Assembly (NCBI RefSeq): GCF_018437505.1
Contig: NZ_CP072467.1
Location: forward strand, 3,930,010-3,994,009
Origin: Spiractinospora alimapuensis
GTDB taxonomy: Bacteria > Actinomycetota > Actinomycetes > Streptosporangiales > Streptosporangiaceae
Direction of reading: 5' to 3'
DNA length: 64,000 bases
Part shown: piece after piece, positions 51,918 through 60,183 of the stretch
How positions within the stretch are numbered: the first letter of the stretch is position 1
Layout of the letters: every line of letters begins with the position of its first letter
Translations under genes and position numbers: made by a program
The notes under the pieces: model-generated
The model's input: only the letters and a program-made list of their open reading frames with translations
What the model was told of the DNA's origin: nothing
Databases searched by the model: none

Positions 51918-51958
51918 GTCGGGCGCCGACGCGACTTGTTCGCGATCTGACGCCCGAC
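51918..51958 (+). ncRNA. Nested stem-loop in the BCCT 5' leader
   Basis: GTCGGGCG (51918-51925) pairs with CGCCCGAC (51951-51958), and inside it CGCGA (51930-51934) pairs with TCGCG (51940-51944) around CTTGT. This two-tier hairpin would form at the 5' end of the transporter transcript. I cannot match it to a known riboswitch; an osmotic or metabolite-responsive element is possible. Confidence 0.4.
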
Positions 51959-52042
51959 GAGTTCGGTCGGGGGATTGGGGGTCTGGGTACCAGTCGGCGC
52001 GGGAAGGCGCGCCAATAATGATGCATCAACCCGGGAGCACGG

Positions 52043-53782
52043 ATGCTCGACAACCTGGCCATACGGCTTGGTCTTCGCACCAACCCAACGATCTTCTTTA
52101 CTTCCAGTGGGCTCGCGTTCCTATTCGTGATCCTCACTATCGCGTTCACCGAAGAGGTGAACTCCGCCTTCACCTGGGCGACGGAGAACATCATTCTGTC
52201 GTCCCTGAGCTGGTTCTACATCCTCGGCGTCACGGTCTTTCTCATCTTCCTGATCTGGATCGCGGCCAGCCGCTTCGGCTCCGTCCGGCTCGGAGGCCCT
52301 GACTCGCGTCCCGAGTTCAGCAACTGGTCCTGGTTCGCCATGCTGTTCGCGGCGGGGATCGGCACCATCCTCATGTTCTGGGGAGTCGCGGAGCCGATCA
52401 ACCACTACGCGACCCCGCCACGGTGGCCAGAAGGATTTACCCAGGAGGAGTTCGCCCAAACGCCGGCCGCGGCGGAACAGGCGATCACCTTCACCAATTA
52501 CCACTTCACGCTGCACACGTGGGCGATCTTCACGGTTCCGGCGCTCGCCTTCGCCTACTTCATTTACCGGCGTGGGCTGCCGATGCGGGTCAGCTCGATC
52601 TTCTACCCGTTCCTCGGGGAGCGGATCCACGGCCCGATCGGCCGGACCGTCGACGTCACCGCGATCGTGGGCACGCTGTTCGGTCTCGCCGTCTCGATCG
52701 GCCTGGGCTCCGCCCAGATCCAGAGTGGTCTCGCCAACCTGTTCGTGGGCCTGCCCACGGAGCGGGACAATCCCACGTCGCTGGTCATCCAGCTCGCGAT
52801 CATCGGTGTGATCACCACGATCGCCACCATCTCGGTGGCGCTGGGGTTGGACAAGGGCATCAAGCGACTGTCCAACATCAACATCCTGATGGCGGTCGCG
52901 CTCCTGGTCTTCGTCTTCTTCGCCGGATCGACCCTGTTCCTGATCAAGGGAGCCGTCGAGCAGGCGGGGCACTATCTCTCCAACGTGGTCGAGCTCGCGT
53001 TCTGGAACGACACCTACGAGGACACGGGCTGGCAGGACGGTTGGACCGTCTTCTACTGGGCGTGGACCATCACCTGGGCGCCGTTCGTGGGCATCTTCGT
53101 CGCCCGCATCTCCCGTGGCCGTACGATCCGCCAGTTCGTGGCGGGCGTGCTGGGCCTGCCCACCCTGTTCAGCCTGATCTGGTTCAGCATCTTCGGGCTC
53201 GCCGCGTTCGACATCGAGCGGCTGAACCCGGGGGTTCTGGTCGAACCGGTCGTGAACCAGGGCGACGTGCCGGGCGCGCTGTTCGTCTTCCTGCAGAACT
53301 TCCCCGTGGACGCCACCCTCGCGACCATCATCGCGACCATCGCCGTCGTCATCGTGGCGATCTTCTTCATCACCTCGGCCGACTCCGCGTCGCTGGTGAT
53401 CGACATGATGTGTAACGGCGACGAGAAGGCGACCCCGCCGACCCGGCAGCGCGTCTACTGGGCCGTTCTCGCGGGGTTGGTCGCCTTCGCCTTGGTGGGC
53501 GGTACCGGTGCCGCGGCGATCATGGCCGGCACCGAGGTCTCCGCGGTTCAGGCGTTGGAGAAGGTCATCACCGTGGTCGGTCTGCCCTTCTTCATCATGT
53601 CGTTCCTGATGATGGCGGCCTTGGTGAAGGACCTGAACGAGGATCCCAACATTCCTGGCAACGAGGTGGCGCGACCCCCCGTCCCCAAGGCCAGGGACGC
53701 CGATGAGATGGAACTGACGGAGGAATCCGCCGACGCCCCGGCTGAGGTTGCCGAGGCTTCGGACCCGAAGCCGAGCGCGTAA
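52043..53782 (+). CDS. BCCT family betaine/carnitine/choline transporter
   Basis: The 579-residue, 12-helix osmolyte importer has the glycine stretch in helix 3 as AAGIGTILMFWGVAEP (residues 103-118). Its first positions differ from BetP, which reads GMGIGLMF. The substrate-site helix is TVFYWAWTITWAPFVGIFVA, with the conserved tryptophans and ARISRGRTIRQF after it. An acidic C-terminal tail of about 40 residues (ELTEESADAPAEVAE) could serve osmosensing. The ATG follows CGGGAG. It is likely sodium- or proton-coupled uptake of glycine betaine or choline, controlled by the long structured leader. A perfect 16-bp terminator follows. Confidence 0.95.
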   Translation: MLDNLAIRLGLRTNPTIFFTSSGLAFLFVILTIAFTEEVNSAFTWATENIILSSLSWFYILGVTVFLIFLIWIAASRFGSVRLGGPDSRPEFSNWSWFAMLFAAGIGTILMFWGVAEPINHYATPPRWPEGFTQEEFAQTPAAAEQAITFTNYHFTLHTWAIFTVPALAFAYFIYRRGLPMRVSSIFYPFLGERIHGPIGRTVDVTAIVGTLFGLAVSIGLGSAQIQSGLANLFVGLPTERDNPTSLVIQLAIIGVITTIATISVALGLDKGIKRLSNINILMAVALLVFVFFAGSTLFLIKGAVEQAGHYLSNVVELAFWNDTYEDTGWQDGWTVFYWAWTITWAPFVGIFVARISRGRTIRQFVAGVLGLPTLFSLIWFSIFGLAAFDIERLNPGVLVEPVVNQGDVPGALFVFLQNFPVDATLATIIATIAVVIVAIFFITSADSASLVIDMMCNGDEKATPPTRQRVYWAVLAGLVAFALVGGTGAAAIMAGTEVSAVQALEKVITVVGLPFFIMSFLMMAALVKDLNEDPNIPGNEVARPPVPKARDADEMELTEESADAPAEVAEASDPKPSA

Positions 53783-53814
53783 CCCCTGGCGTCGACTCCG
53801 TCGACCCGAGTACG

Positions 53815-53850
53815 TGGAGGCCCCACGGTCACTGGACCGTGGGGCCTCCA
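53815..53850 (+). terminator. Terminator after the BCCT gene
   Basis: TGGAGGCCCCACGGTC pairs perfectly with GACCGTGGGGCCTCCA (16 bp) around the loop ACTG, 33 bp after the stop codon. Confidence 0.88.
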
Positions 53851-54011
53851 TCGTCGTTCGGGCGGGTGACGTTCAGCGGCACGTCGGCGGCGTGTCACTG
53901 CCCCGTCGCTGTGACCAGCGAATATATGATCGCGTTGACTCCGCGAGGACGGGCTGGGTCAACGCGCGCACAACGAGACACCTGAAGTCGTCGAGGCTCC
54001 AAGGAGTTGCG

Positions 54012-55109
54012 ATGCGGTTCCCGTCTATGGACAAGTCCGTGCTGGTCACCGGAGTCAGTCTGTCGTTCCTGCTGCCGATGGGGCTGGCCGTCGCCCCGGT
54101 GTCGGCCGCGAGCCCCACCGTGGACCTCCGGGTCGCCACCTACAACACCTGCGGTCACGGCTGCATGCCGACGCCCGCCGAATGCGACGTCACCTTGGGG
54201 CGGGACTGCCCGACCAAACTCGCGCCCTGGACCGACGAGCGCGCCGCGTCCGCCGCCGACGACGTCGTCGACAGCGAACTCGACATCGTGGCCACCCAGG
54301 AGATCGGGAACAACCCCGTCCCGCAGGTGCCCGACGTCGACATCGAGACCTTCCGAGTGCCCTTCACCGAGGCCATGGAGGAGCGGGGCTACGCCGAGGC
54401 GCCGGCCGAGTACGAGGACGCGCGGCACCCGCGGCACGATTACCCGCTGCGGTCGGGCGCGGGGCGCTACACCTACTACGACGCGGAACGTTTCTCCCAT
54501 CTTGACACCGAGGGTAAGGAACTTCCCCACGACCTGTTCTGGTTGCCCGACTCCACCGAGGACTACGGCAAGACGGTGAACTGGAACATCCTGCGTGAGT
54601 TGGAGACCGATACTCGGGTGGTCGTGGTGAACATGCACCTGGAGTACCGCTCGGGCGACGCCGAGGACCCCAACGGCTGGGCCCGGGACTGGGACACGGT
54701 GCGATTCGACGACGCGCGACGGACCGCTTCGCACATCACGCAGCAGAACCCGGCGACCCGCAACCTGCCGGTCATCTTCGCCGGCGACATGAACTCCTCC
54801 AGCACCGAGGCGGGCACCAGCCCCTACGCCGCGTTCCGCGATCTCGGGTTCGACAACGCCCGCGACCTCGCCCCGGAGGACGAACGGTCCGGTGAGCACC
54901 TCGCCTCGTACAACGGCGGGAAGATCCCCCTCCCCGAGGGGGACCAGATCGACTACGTCTTCGTCGAGGAGGGCACGACAGTCCTCGACTGGGCCCTCGT
55001 CCCCCAGACCGAGGCCACATCGGGCGAGCAGAGCGAACTCCTGCGCTCGGACCACAACATGGTCTACGCGACGCTGAGCCTCGACAGCACCGGCGCGGCG
55101 AGGTCCTGA
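54012..55109 (+). CDS. Secreted endonuclease/exonuclease/phosphatase family protein
   Basis: The 365-residue protein has a signal peptide (SVLVTGVSLSFLLPMGLAVA, then PVSAAS) and the DNase I-like metallo-phosphodiesterase fold: RVATYNTCGHGC, metal-binding glutamate in IVATQEIGNN, VVVVNMHLEYRSGD with the catalytic histidine, FAGDMNSSSTEAG and the terminal SDHNMVYATLSL. Two cysteine pairs in the first 50 mature residues suggest disulfides. The substrate could be nucleic acid, phospholipid headgroup or another phosphodiester. AAGGAG lies six bases before the ATG. It is monocistronic, with a terminator on each side. Confidence 0.92.
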   Translation: MRFPSMDKSVLVTGVSLSFLLPMGLAVAPVSAASPTVDLRVATYNTCGHGCMPTPAECDVTLGRDCPTKLAPWTDERAASAADDVVDSELDIVATQEIGNNPVPQVPDVDIETFRVPFTEAMEERGYAEAPAEYEDARHPRHDYPLRSGAGRYTYYDAERFSHLDTEGKELPHDLFWLPDSTEDYGKTVNWNILRELETDTRVVVVNMHLEYRSGDAEDPNGWARDWDTVRFDDARRTASHITQQNPATRNLPVIFAGDMNSSSTEAGTSPYAAFRDLGFDNARDLAPEDERSGEHLASYNGGKIPLPEGDQIDYVFVEEGTTVLDWALVPQTEATSGEQSELLRSDHNMVYATLSLDSTGAARS

Positions 55110-55220
55110 CTCCTAGGCCGGAACGGCGCCACGGTCAATCGAGTCGCGGACTGCTGGATCAGTCCCGGGCGGAGTTTCTCGACCCGTCGTGAGGCGCTGC
55201 TATTCGATGGCGTACGAGAG

Positions 55221-55251
55221 TCCGGCCACGCCGCACTGTGGCGTGGCCGGA
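55221..55251. terminator. Bidirectional terminator between convergent genes
   Basis: TCCGGCCACGCC pairs perfectly with GGCGTGGCCGGA (12 bp, 7-nt loop). It lies between the ends of the phosphatase-family gene (plus) and the EutH-like gene (minus) and can serve both. Confidence 0.8.
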
Positions 55252-55262
55252 CCGGGGTGGCG

Positions 55263-56567
55263 CTAGGACGAGACGCGGGGCTGGGGGGCCGGACTGCCGT
55301 CGTCCGTGGGCGACGCGTCGGCGGCGCGCCCGCCCGGGTCGTCGGTCCCGCTCGCTTCGGTGAGCTCGGCCTCCGCGGCGTCGCGGGCGGCGAGGACGCG
55401 GGCGTAGGGGAGGGCGAGCCACAGGGCGAGGAGGATACCGATGACGCCGCCGGCGAGCTTGCCGATGATGAACGCGCCCACCATGTTCGGCTGGAAGTTG
55501 GCCGCGAACGCGAGGTGGTCGCCGAAGGCGAACGCCGCGCACACGCCGAAGGCGATGGTCAGCACCTTGTCCCGGGCCGGCATCAGGTGGACGACCCGGA
55601 AGAGGGCGAGGATGTTCGCGGCGCCGGCGAGGAGGCCGGCAGCGCCCTGCTCGCTGAAGCCCAGGCGGCCGCCCACGATCCGCAGGGGCGTGGCCAGCCA
55701 GGTCCGGATCGCGTAGACCATCGGGAACGCTCCGGCGAGCATGACGCCGATGTAGCCCGCGACCTCCAGGGCGCGGAACTGGTCCTCCTCGTCGGCGATG
55801 AACGGCGCCAGCGGCCAGGCGCCGAAGACGTCGAAGACGCCGGTGAAGTACTGCACGACCGCCAGGGCCAACGCGATCTTGATGGCCGCGTCCAGGACCC
55901 GTCCGAAGACGATGAACGCCTTCACCATGAAGCCGGTGAGGAACCGCAGGCCCAGGGCGAGCAGGACGACGAAGATCGTGATTGGGACCAGGTTGGTCAG
56001 GATCTCCGTCATCGGCATGTCGAAGGGCCGGGTGGAGTCCGCCGTCGTCGAGATGTCCTCCCGTAGCGGCGTTCCCGTCGTCTGCAGCAGTAGCGCCATG
56101 ATGAACACGGCGAACGGGATGGCGAGGAGACCCGCCATGACCCCCAGCGCCATGTACTTGTGGTCGCGTTCGCGCAGCATCGCGAGGCCGACCGGGATCG
56201 AGAAGATGATCGTCGATCCGGCGGTGAAACTCACGGCGAACGCCAGGATCCAGGCGCTGTGGCTGCCGGCGGTCTCGTAGGCCAACTGGAAGCCGCCCAT
56301 GTCGCCGGCGATCAGCGTGGTCGCGGCCAGCGCGGGGTCGCTGTGGATCCAGGCGTAGACCGGGGCGACGTAGGTCGAGATGAGGTCGCTGAGGATCGGG
56401 ATCAGGCACATGATGCCCGCGACCGGGAGGAAGATCGGGCCGATCGAGTAGATGCCTTCCTTGAACTCCTTTCCGATCCCGCTCTGGTCGTTGATCAGGG
56501 ACATGACGGCGCCGGCTAAGAGGAACGCCATCATGACGTAGATGATGATCTGTCCGAAGGTTTCCAT
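55263..56567 (-). CDS. EutH-like permease
   Basis: The 434-residue membrane protein has about ten helices and matches the ethanolamine-permease EutH pattern: FGQIIIYVMMAFLLAGAVMS at the start, GIGKEFKEGIYSIGPIFLPV, then PALAATTLIAGDMGGFQLAY (the family's L-x-x-DMGGF line) and SFTAGSTIIFSIPVGLAMLR. The C-terminus is a long hydrophilic acidic tail. No other eut gene is nearby; instead it follows the flavin oxidase gene after 27 bp in one operon. The substrate may be ethanolamine or a polyol-type compound handled by that oxidase. The family is assigned from motifs, the substrate is open. Confidence 0.82.
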   Translation of the reverse strand: METFGQIIIYVMMAFLLAGAVMSLINDQSGIGKEFKEGIYSIGPIFLPVAGIMCLIPILSDLISTYVAPVYAWIHSDPALAATTLIAGDMGGFQLAYETAGSHSAWILAFAVSFTAGSTIIFSIPVGLAMLRERDHKYMALGVMAGLLAIPFAVFIMALLLQTTGTPLREDISTTADSTRPFDMPMTEILTNLVPITIFVVLLALGLRFLTGFMVKAFIVFGRVLDAAIKIALALAVVQYFTGVFDVFGAWPLAPFIADEEDQFRALEVAGYIGVMLAGAFPMVYAIRTWLATPLRIVGGRLGFSEQGAAGLLAGAANILALFRVVHLMPARDKVLTIAFGVCAAFAFGDHLAFAANFQPNMVGAFIIGKLAGGVIGILLALWLALPYARVLAARDAAEAELTEASGTDDPGGRAADASPTDDGSPAPQPRVSS

Positions 56568-56594
56568 GAGGGGTCCGTTCCGAGGGGAGCCGCC

Positions 56595-57890
56595 TCAGGC
56601 GACGAGGGCGCGGGTGTGGTCGTTCAGGAACACACCGTTGGGGTCGAACTCCCGGCGGACGGCGACGAACTGGTCGAAGTCCGGGTAGAGCTCGGCGACA
56701 CGGTCCCGGGTCAGGAAGTGGATCTTGCCCCAGTGCGCGCGTGCCTTGTACTCCCGCAGCAGGTTGTCCACATCGAGCAGGTAGGGCCAGTAGTTGGCGC
56801 CCGGCGCGCCGGAGACCGAGAGCACCGTGGTGTCGCGGTCCTGGAACGGGGACAGCAGTCCCTCGTCCCGCTTCACCCACCGAACCTCCAGCGGGTACTC
56901 CTGCTCGGGGTGCCGGGTGCGCATCAGGTCCTGCATCGCCTCGACGGCCTCCAGCGCGTGCCGCGAGTCCACGTAGTACTCGAGCTCGTGGAAGGGGATG
57001 CCGAAACCACCCGGGTAGATCCGATACGCGCGGTCCCGGCGCGCGCCCTTGGCCGTGGAGACCTCGGCGCCCTCGTCGGTCACGTCGACCTCGTTGTAGC
57101 GCTTGGTGTAGCTCCGGTTCACCATGGACTCCCCGGGCGGGGTGGGGAGTTCGTACAGCGCTCCGGAGTCCGGGTGGGGACACCAGAGGAATGAGTAGTG
57201 GCGGTTCTCCGCGATGTCGGTGGCCCAGTTGGCCCGGGTCTCCTCGAACGTGGGATAAGTGATCTTCTCCTGGAGGTAGTACCGCGGCACGACCTCGAGT
57301 TCGACCTCCAACAGGATCCCGAGCGTTCCGAGGGCCACCTGCGCGGCCCGAAGCTCCCGGACGTCCTTCTCCGTGACCTCGACGACCTCGCCGTGCCCGT
57401 TGAGGATCCGCGCCCAGCGCAGAGTGGAGGAGAAGCTACCGAAGTGGATCCCGGAGCCGTGGGTACCCGTCGACAGGGCGCCGGCGATCGACTGGTGGTC
57501 CACGTCACCCTGGTTGGCGAGGGACAGGCCGGCCTCCCACAGGGGCGGTCCGAACTCGCGGATCGCCGTCCCCCCGAGGGCGCGGACGCGTCGCTTCGCG
57601 GGGTCCGTCCCGGTCACGGCGCTCACGTGCGCCATGTCGATGAGTACGCCGCCGGTCTGCACGACAGGGGTGAAGGAGTGGCCGGCTCCCAACGCCCGGA
57701 CGGGGTAGCCCTCGCGGATCGCGAAGCGGACGGTGTCGATCACCTCCTGCTCGGTGCGCGGGCGGACGGTGTAGGCCGGCGTCGCCGACTGGTTACCACC
57801 CCAGTTGGTCCACTGCTGGTGCAGTGTGTGGTCGATCGCGGAGAGAGAGCTGCTTCCCTTGGGGGACGGGTTGCTGGGCTCCGAAGACAT
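56595..57890 (-). CDS. D-arabinono-1,4-lactone oxidase/alditol oxidase-like flavoenzyme
   Basis: This 431-residue VAO-type FAD oxidase has a PCMH FAD-binding domain: YTVRPRTEQEVIDTVRFAIR, then the covalent-FAD motif RALGAGHSFTPVVQTGGVLI and NQGDVDHQSIAGALSTGTHG. The C-terminal ALO domain ends with the HWGK element (AHWGKIHFL), then LYPDFDQFVAVRREFDPNGV. Relatives oxidise aldonolactones (L-gulono-, D-arabinono-) or alditols with oxygen. The ATG at 57890 (MSSEPSNPSP) is preferred; the frame extends further but only through Arg-rich noncoding-like sequence. It is the first gene of an operon with the EutH-like permease. A GntR site candidate lies upstream at 58367. Confidence 0.92.
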   Translation of the reverse strand: MSSEPSNPSPKGSSSLSAIDHTLHQQWTNWGGNQSATPAYTVRPRTEQEVIDTVRFAIREGYPVRALGAGHSFTPVVQTGGVLIDMAHVSAVTGTDPAKRRVRALGGTAIREFGPPLWEAGLSLANQGDVDHQSIAGALSTGTHGSGIHFGSFSSTLRWARILNGHGEVVEVTEKDVRELRAAQVALGTLGILLEVELEVVPRYYLQEKITYPTFEETRANWATDIAENRHYSFLWCPHPDSGALYELPTPPGESMVNRSYTKRYNEVDVTDEGAEVSTAKGARRDRAYRIYPGGFGIPFHELEYYVDSRHALEAVEAMQDLMRTRHPEQEYPLEVRWVKRDEGLLSPFQDRDTTVLSVSGAPGANYWPYLLDVDNLLREYKARAHWGKIHFLTRDRVAELYPDFDQFVAVRREFDPNGVFLNDHTRALVA

Positions 57891-58366
57891 GAAAGAGAAC
57901 TCCGTTCGACGGGAATCTGTTCGGGGCCGTCGCGTGCCCGTGGGCACGTGCGCGGCCCGACTCGTCCTACGGGCGCGTGTAGTGGGGACGTGGCCCACGC
58001 CTCGTCAGCGAGCGCGCGGACGCCGGGTGCGATCGCCTGGTCGGGGACGTCGGAGACGCGGCGACACTGCCGCGGACCGATCACGTCCACCTGGACAGGA
58101 GCCCACACCGAGGTCTCGGCCGTCGGGTCGACTCCGGGTCCCGAACCGCGCGTCTCGACAACGATCCGCGGATCCGGTCCGCCAATCGGTGGGCGCGGAC
58201 ACGACCGGGAGAAGGCCCTCCCGGCACGGTCGACGCACCGACTGGGGCGTGGTCATCTGCTTTCCGTTCCGTCCATGGTGCGAGTCGGCGAGGCGCTGGC
58301 GCCGCGTTCCCAATGGCCCGTGCGTAAATCAGTTGCAATTTAAGATTTAGTCTTAGTATGTTTTTG

Positions 58367-58377
58367 TTGTATTACGA
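58367..58377. promoter_or_regulatory. FadR-type GntR site candidate
   Basis: TTGTATTACGA fits the FadR-subfamily pattern TnGTnnnACnA exactly and lies in the AT-rich promoter region of the flavin oxidase operon. The GntR encoded at 59249-60061 is the likely binder. Confidence 0.45.
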
Positions 58378-58403
58378 GAATGTCACTGTTTGGATACGCA
58401 AAG

Positions 58404-58417
58404 CGCAACGCGTTGCG
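58404..58417. promoter_or_regulatory. 14-bp perfect palindrome
   Basis: CGCAACGCGTTGCG lies 27 bp from the FadR-type site. Related AACGCGTT cores recur at about 58477 and inside the Cache gene near 59210. It may be an operator; no assigned protein. Confidence 0.4.
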
Positions 58418-58542
58418 TGGAAATGGCGACAACGCAGGTCACAGTTCCGGAGTTGTGGGCGCCGTCTGTGAATGGATCACGAAAACGCGTTGGGCGCATG
58501 GCCGTGCCGGATCGGTGACGCGGCGTCCCGCGGCGATACCTG

Positions 58543-59262
58543 TCAGCCGGCGGCGAGAAGTCCCACCCGCCACGGCAGACGGCGTGGCTCCGCCGACGGC
58601 ACCGCGACGAACCGGGTGCGGGTCGCGACCGGGACGGGAAGCAACGAGCCCGCGAAGTGCCGAGCGCTCGTGGAGGCGACCACCCGCCCGTGCTCGTTGA
58701 CCAGGACGGCCGCGGGTGCGTGCGGCCCGAGGGCACCACGGAACACGCTCTCGAGTTGGTCTAGTCGGAGGTCCGCGGCGACGACACAGGTGCCCCGGCG
58801 CGTGACGGTGGGAACCCCGATGGTGACGATGTTGCGGTCGGTCCCGCCGCTGTCGAGATACGGGCCCACCGAGGTGGTGGAACCGCGCGAGGCGGGGACC
58901 GCGAACCACGGCATCGCCGTGTAGTCGTAGTACCGGACCGACCCGGGGTCGAACACGTGGCGCGCGAACTCGAGCTCACCCGACCCGCCGACCCGCCACC
59001 ACTGCAGCCACGTGTACGCGTCACGCAGGGCGCCCAGCGCGAAGGCCACCCCCGCCCCGTCGATCGTTCCGGCCTGTCGACGAACCAGGTCCATGAGGGC
59101 GACATCCAGCGACGCGAGGTCACCGCGCCCCACCGACGCCGACTCCAACACCGCGCTGAGAACCGGAGCGACGGCCTGGAGGTCGTCGAACACCCGGTCC
59201 AGACGCGTCGCAACGCGTTCGGCCGTCACCTGAGCCCGCCGGGCTGGTTCAGCAGCGGGCAT
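58543..59262 (-). CDS. Cache-domain sensor-like protein
   Basis: The 239-residue protein has no clear membrane segment. The core TWLQWWRVGGSGELEFARHV, FDPGSVRYYDYTAMPWFAVP and GTCVVAADLRLDQLESVFRG, followed by VLVNEHGRVVASTSARHF, follows the two-part PDC/dCache ligand-binding pattern. Cache domains are usually extracellular parts of chemoreceptors or kinases; a free-standing cytosolic copy fused to nothing is unusual and may feed a ligand signal to the regulator. It overlaps the upstream GntR gene by 14 bp, so the two are made together. The start at 59262 follows the overlap. Confidence 0.78.
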   Translation of the reverse strand: MPAAEPARRAQVTAERVATRLDRVFDDLQAVAPVLSAVLESASVGRGDLASLDVALMDLVRRQAGTIDGAGVAFALGALRDAYTWLQWWRVGGSGELEFARHVFDPGSVRYYDYTAMPWFAVPASRGSTTSVGPYLDSGGTDRNIVTIGVPTVTRRGTCVVAADLRLDQLESVFRGALGPHAPAAVLVNEHGRVVASTSARHFAGSLLPVPVATRTRFVAVPSAEPRRLPWRVGLLAAG

Positions 59263-60061
59263 GGTCGCTCCAGCGGTCGTCGGTGAGTGCCAGGAAGTGC
59301 TCGATGACCTCCTGGGACTCCCGTTCGTAGTGCAGGCCGCAGAGCCGACCCGCCGTGTCCGGGTCCTGCCGGGAGATCGCCTCGAGGATGGCGAAGTGTT
59401 CCTCGGCGGACTTCCGGGCGCTGTGGGGGACGTCGTCGTCGCCGAGCCACATGACCTCGGCCAGCTCACCGTGGATCTGAAGCGTCGCGTTGGTCAGTCG
59501 CTCGGAGTGGCAGGCCACGCTCACGGCGATGTGGAACCGACCGTCCAGGCGGCGAAGGCCCTCGGCGTCCGGTGCGTCGCGGAACTCCTCGGCGATGATC
59601 CGGGCACGCCGCAGGTCGTCGGCGTCGGCACGCGTCGCCGCCCGCCGACCCACACCCTCGGCGATGGTCGCGGCGAGGTCCCCCAGCTCGCGCAGCTCCT
59701 GGCTCGTGCGGCGCGCGAGCTGGTCGAGCAGGTGGGCGCGAGCGACGGGTGGCCGGCGCTGGACGTAGCTACCGCCGCCACGTCCCCGCTTGGTCGCGAT
59801 GAACCCCCGCGCCCGCAGTTCGGCCAGCGACTGACGCAGCGTGATGGAGGAGACGCCGAGGCGTTCCGCGAGCAGGCTCTCGGTGGGGAGCTTGTCGCCC
59901 TGGTTGAGCACGCCGACGGCGATCGCGCGCTCGAGCTGCCGGGTGATCCGGTCCGCCCTGCTCGGAGCGGCCGGTTCACCACCCAACATCTGCGCGATCA
60001 TACCGACCGTCGCCATGGAGACCGCCGGGTCGCGCCACGACGACTCGTCCTTATTTCCCAC
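59249..60061 (-). CDS. GntR family (FadR subfamily) regulator with Cache partner
   Basis: The 270-residue protein has a winged HTH (ADRITRQLERAIAVGVLNQG, PTESLLAERLGVSSITLRQS, GFIATKRGRGGGSYVQ) and an FCD effector domain with metal-ligand positions in RLDGRFHIAVSVACHSERL and KSAEEHFAILEAISRQD. The ATG at 60061 is followed by a hydrophilic leader of about 30 residues. It is coupled to the Cache gene and probably governs the oxidase-EutH operon further downstream. A direct repeat TTGGTC (60084-60108 region) upstream may be its own operator. Confidence 0.92.
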   Translation of the reverse strand: MGNKDESSWRDPAVSMATVGMIAQMLGGEPAAPSRADRITRQLERAIAVGVLNQGDKLPTESLLAERLGVSSITLRQSLAELRARGFIATKRGRGGGSYVQRRPPVARAHLLDQLARRTSQELRELGDLAATIAEGVGRRAATRADADDLRRARIIAEEFRDAPDAEGLRRLDGRFHIAVSVACHSERLTNATLQIHGELAEVMWLGDDDVPHSARKSAEEHFAILEAISRQDPDTAGRLCGLHYERESQEVIEHFLALTDDRWSDHARC

Positions 60062-60183
60062 GAAGCAAGGGTAACAGGGCGTTTTGGTCGGCTTTCTTGG
60101 TCAGGCGTCGACTGAGTTAACGCGGATAAACGCGGCGACTTTTGGTTGGTTCTGCTGGGAATTGAATGTCGGATGTTTTGGTT

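Larger units (their letters stand above)
51222..52042. other. 820-bp intergenic region rich in palindromes
   Basis: It lies between the cupin gene and the BCCT transporter and is clearly less GC-rich than its neighbours from about 51430. It holds a strong terminator (51277-51314), a 35-bp palindrome (51516-51550), a short CCCCGA/TCGGGG hairpin (51725-51737), a promoter candidate (51878-51907) and a nested leader hairpin (51918-51958). No protein gene is supported. Confidence 0.6.
57891..58542. other. 650-bp intergenic region with regulatory candidates
   Basis: It separates the Cache gene from the flavin oxidase operon. The right-hand part (58325-58440) is AT-rich and holds a GntR/FadR-type half-site pattern and a 14-bp palindrome, listed separately. 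The left part has no supported gene; its open frames are Arg-rich. Confidence 0.5.

Noticed and set aside
51660-52042. ydaO-type c-di-AMP riboswitch before the BCCT gene
   Set aside because: The conserved ydaO sequence blocks are not visible; only a simple nested hairpin can be drawn.
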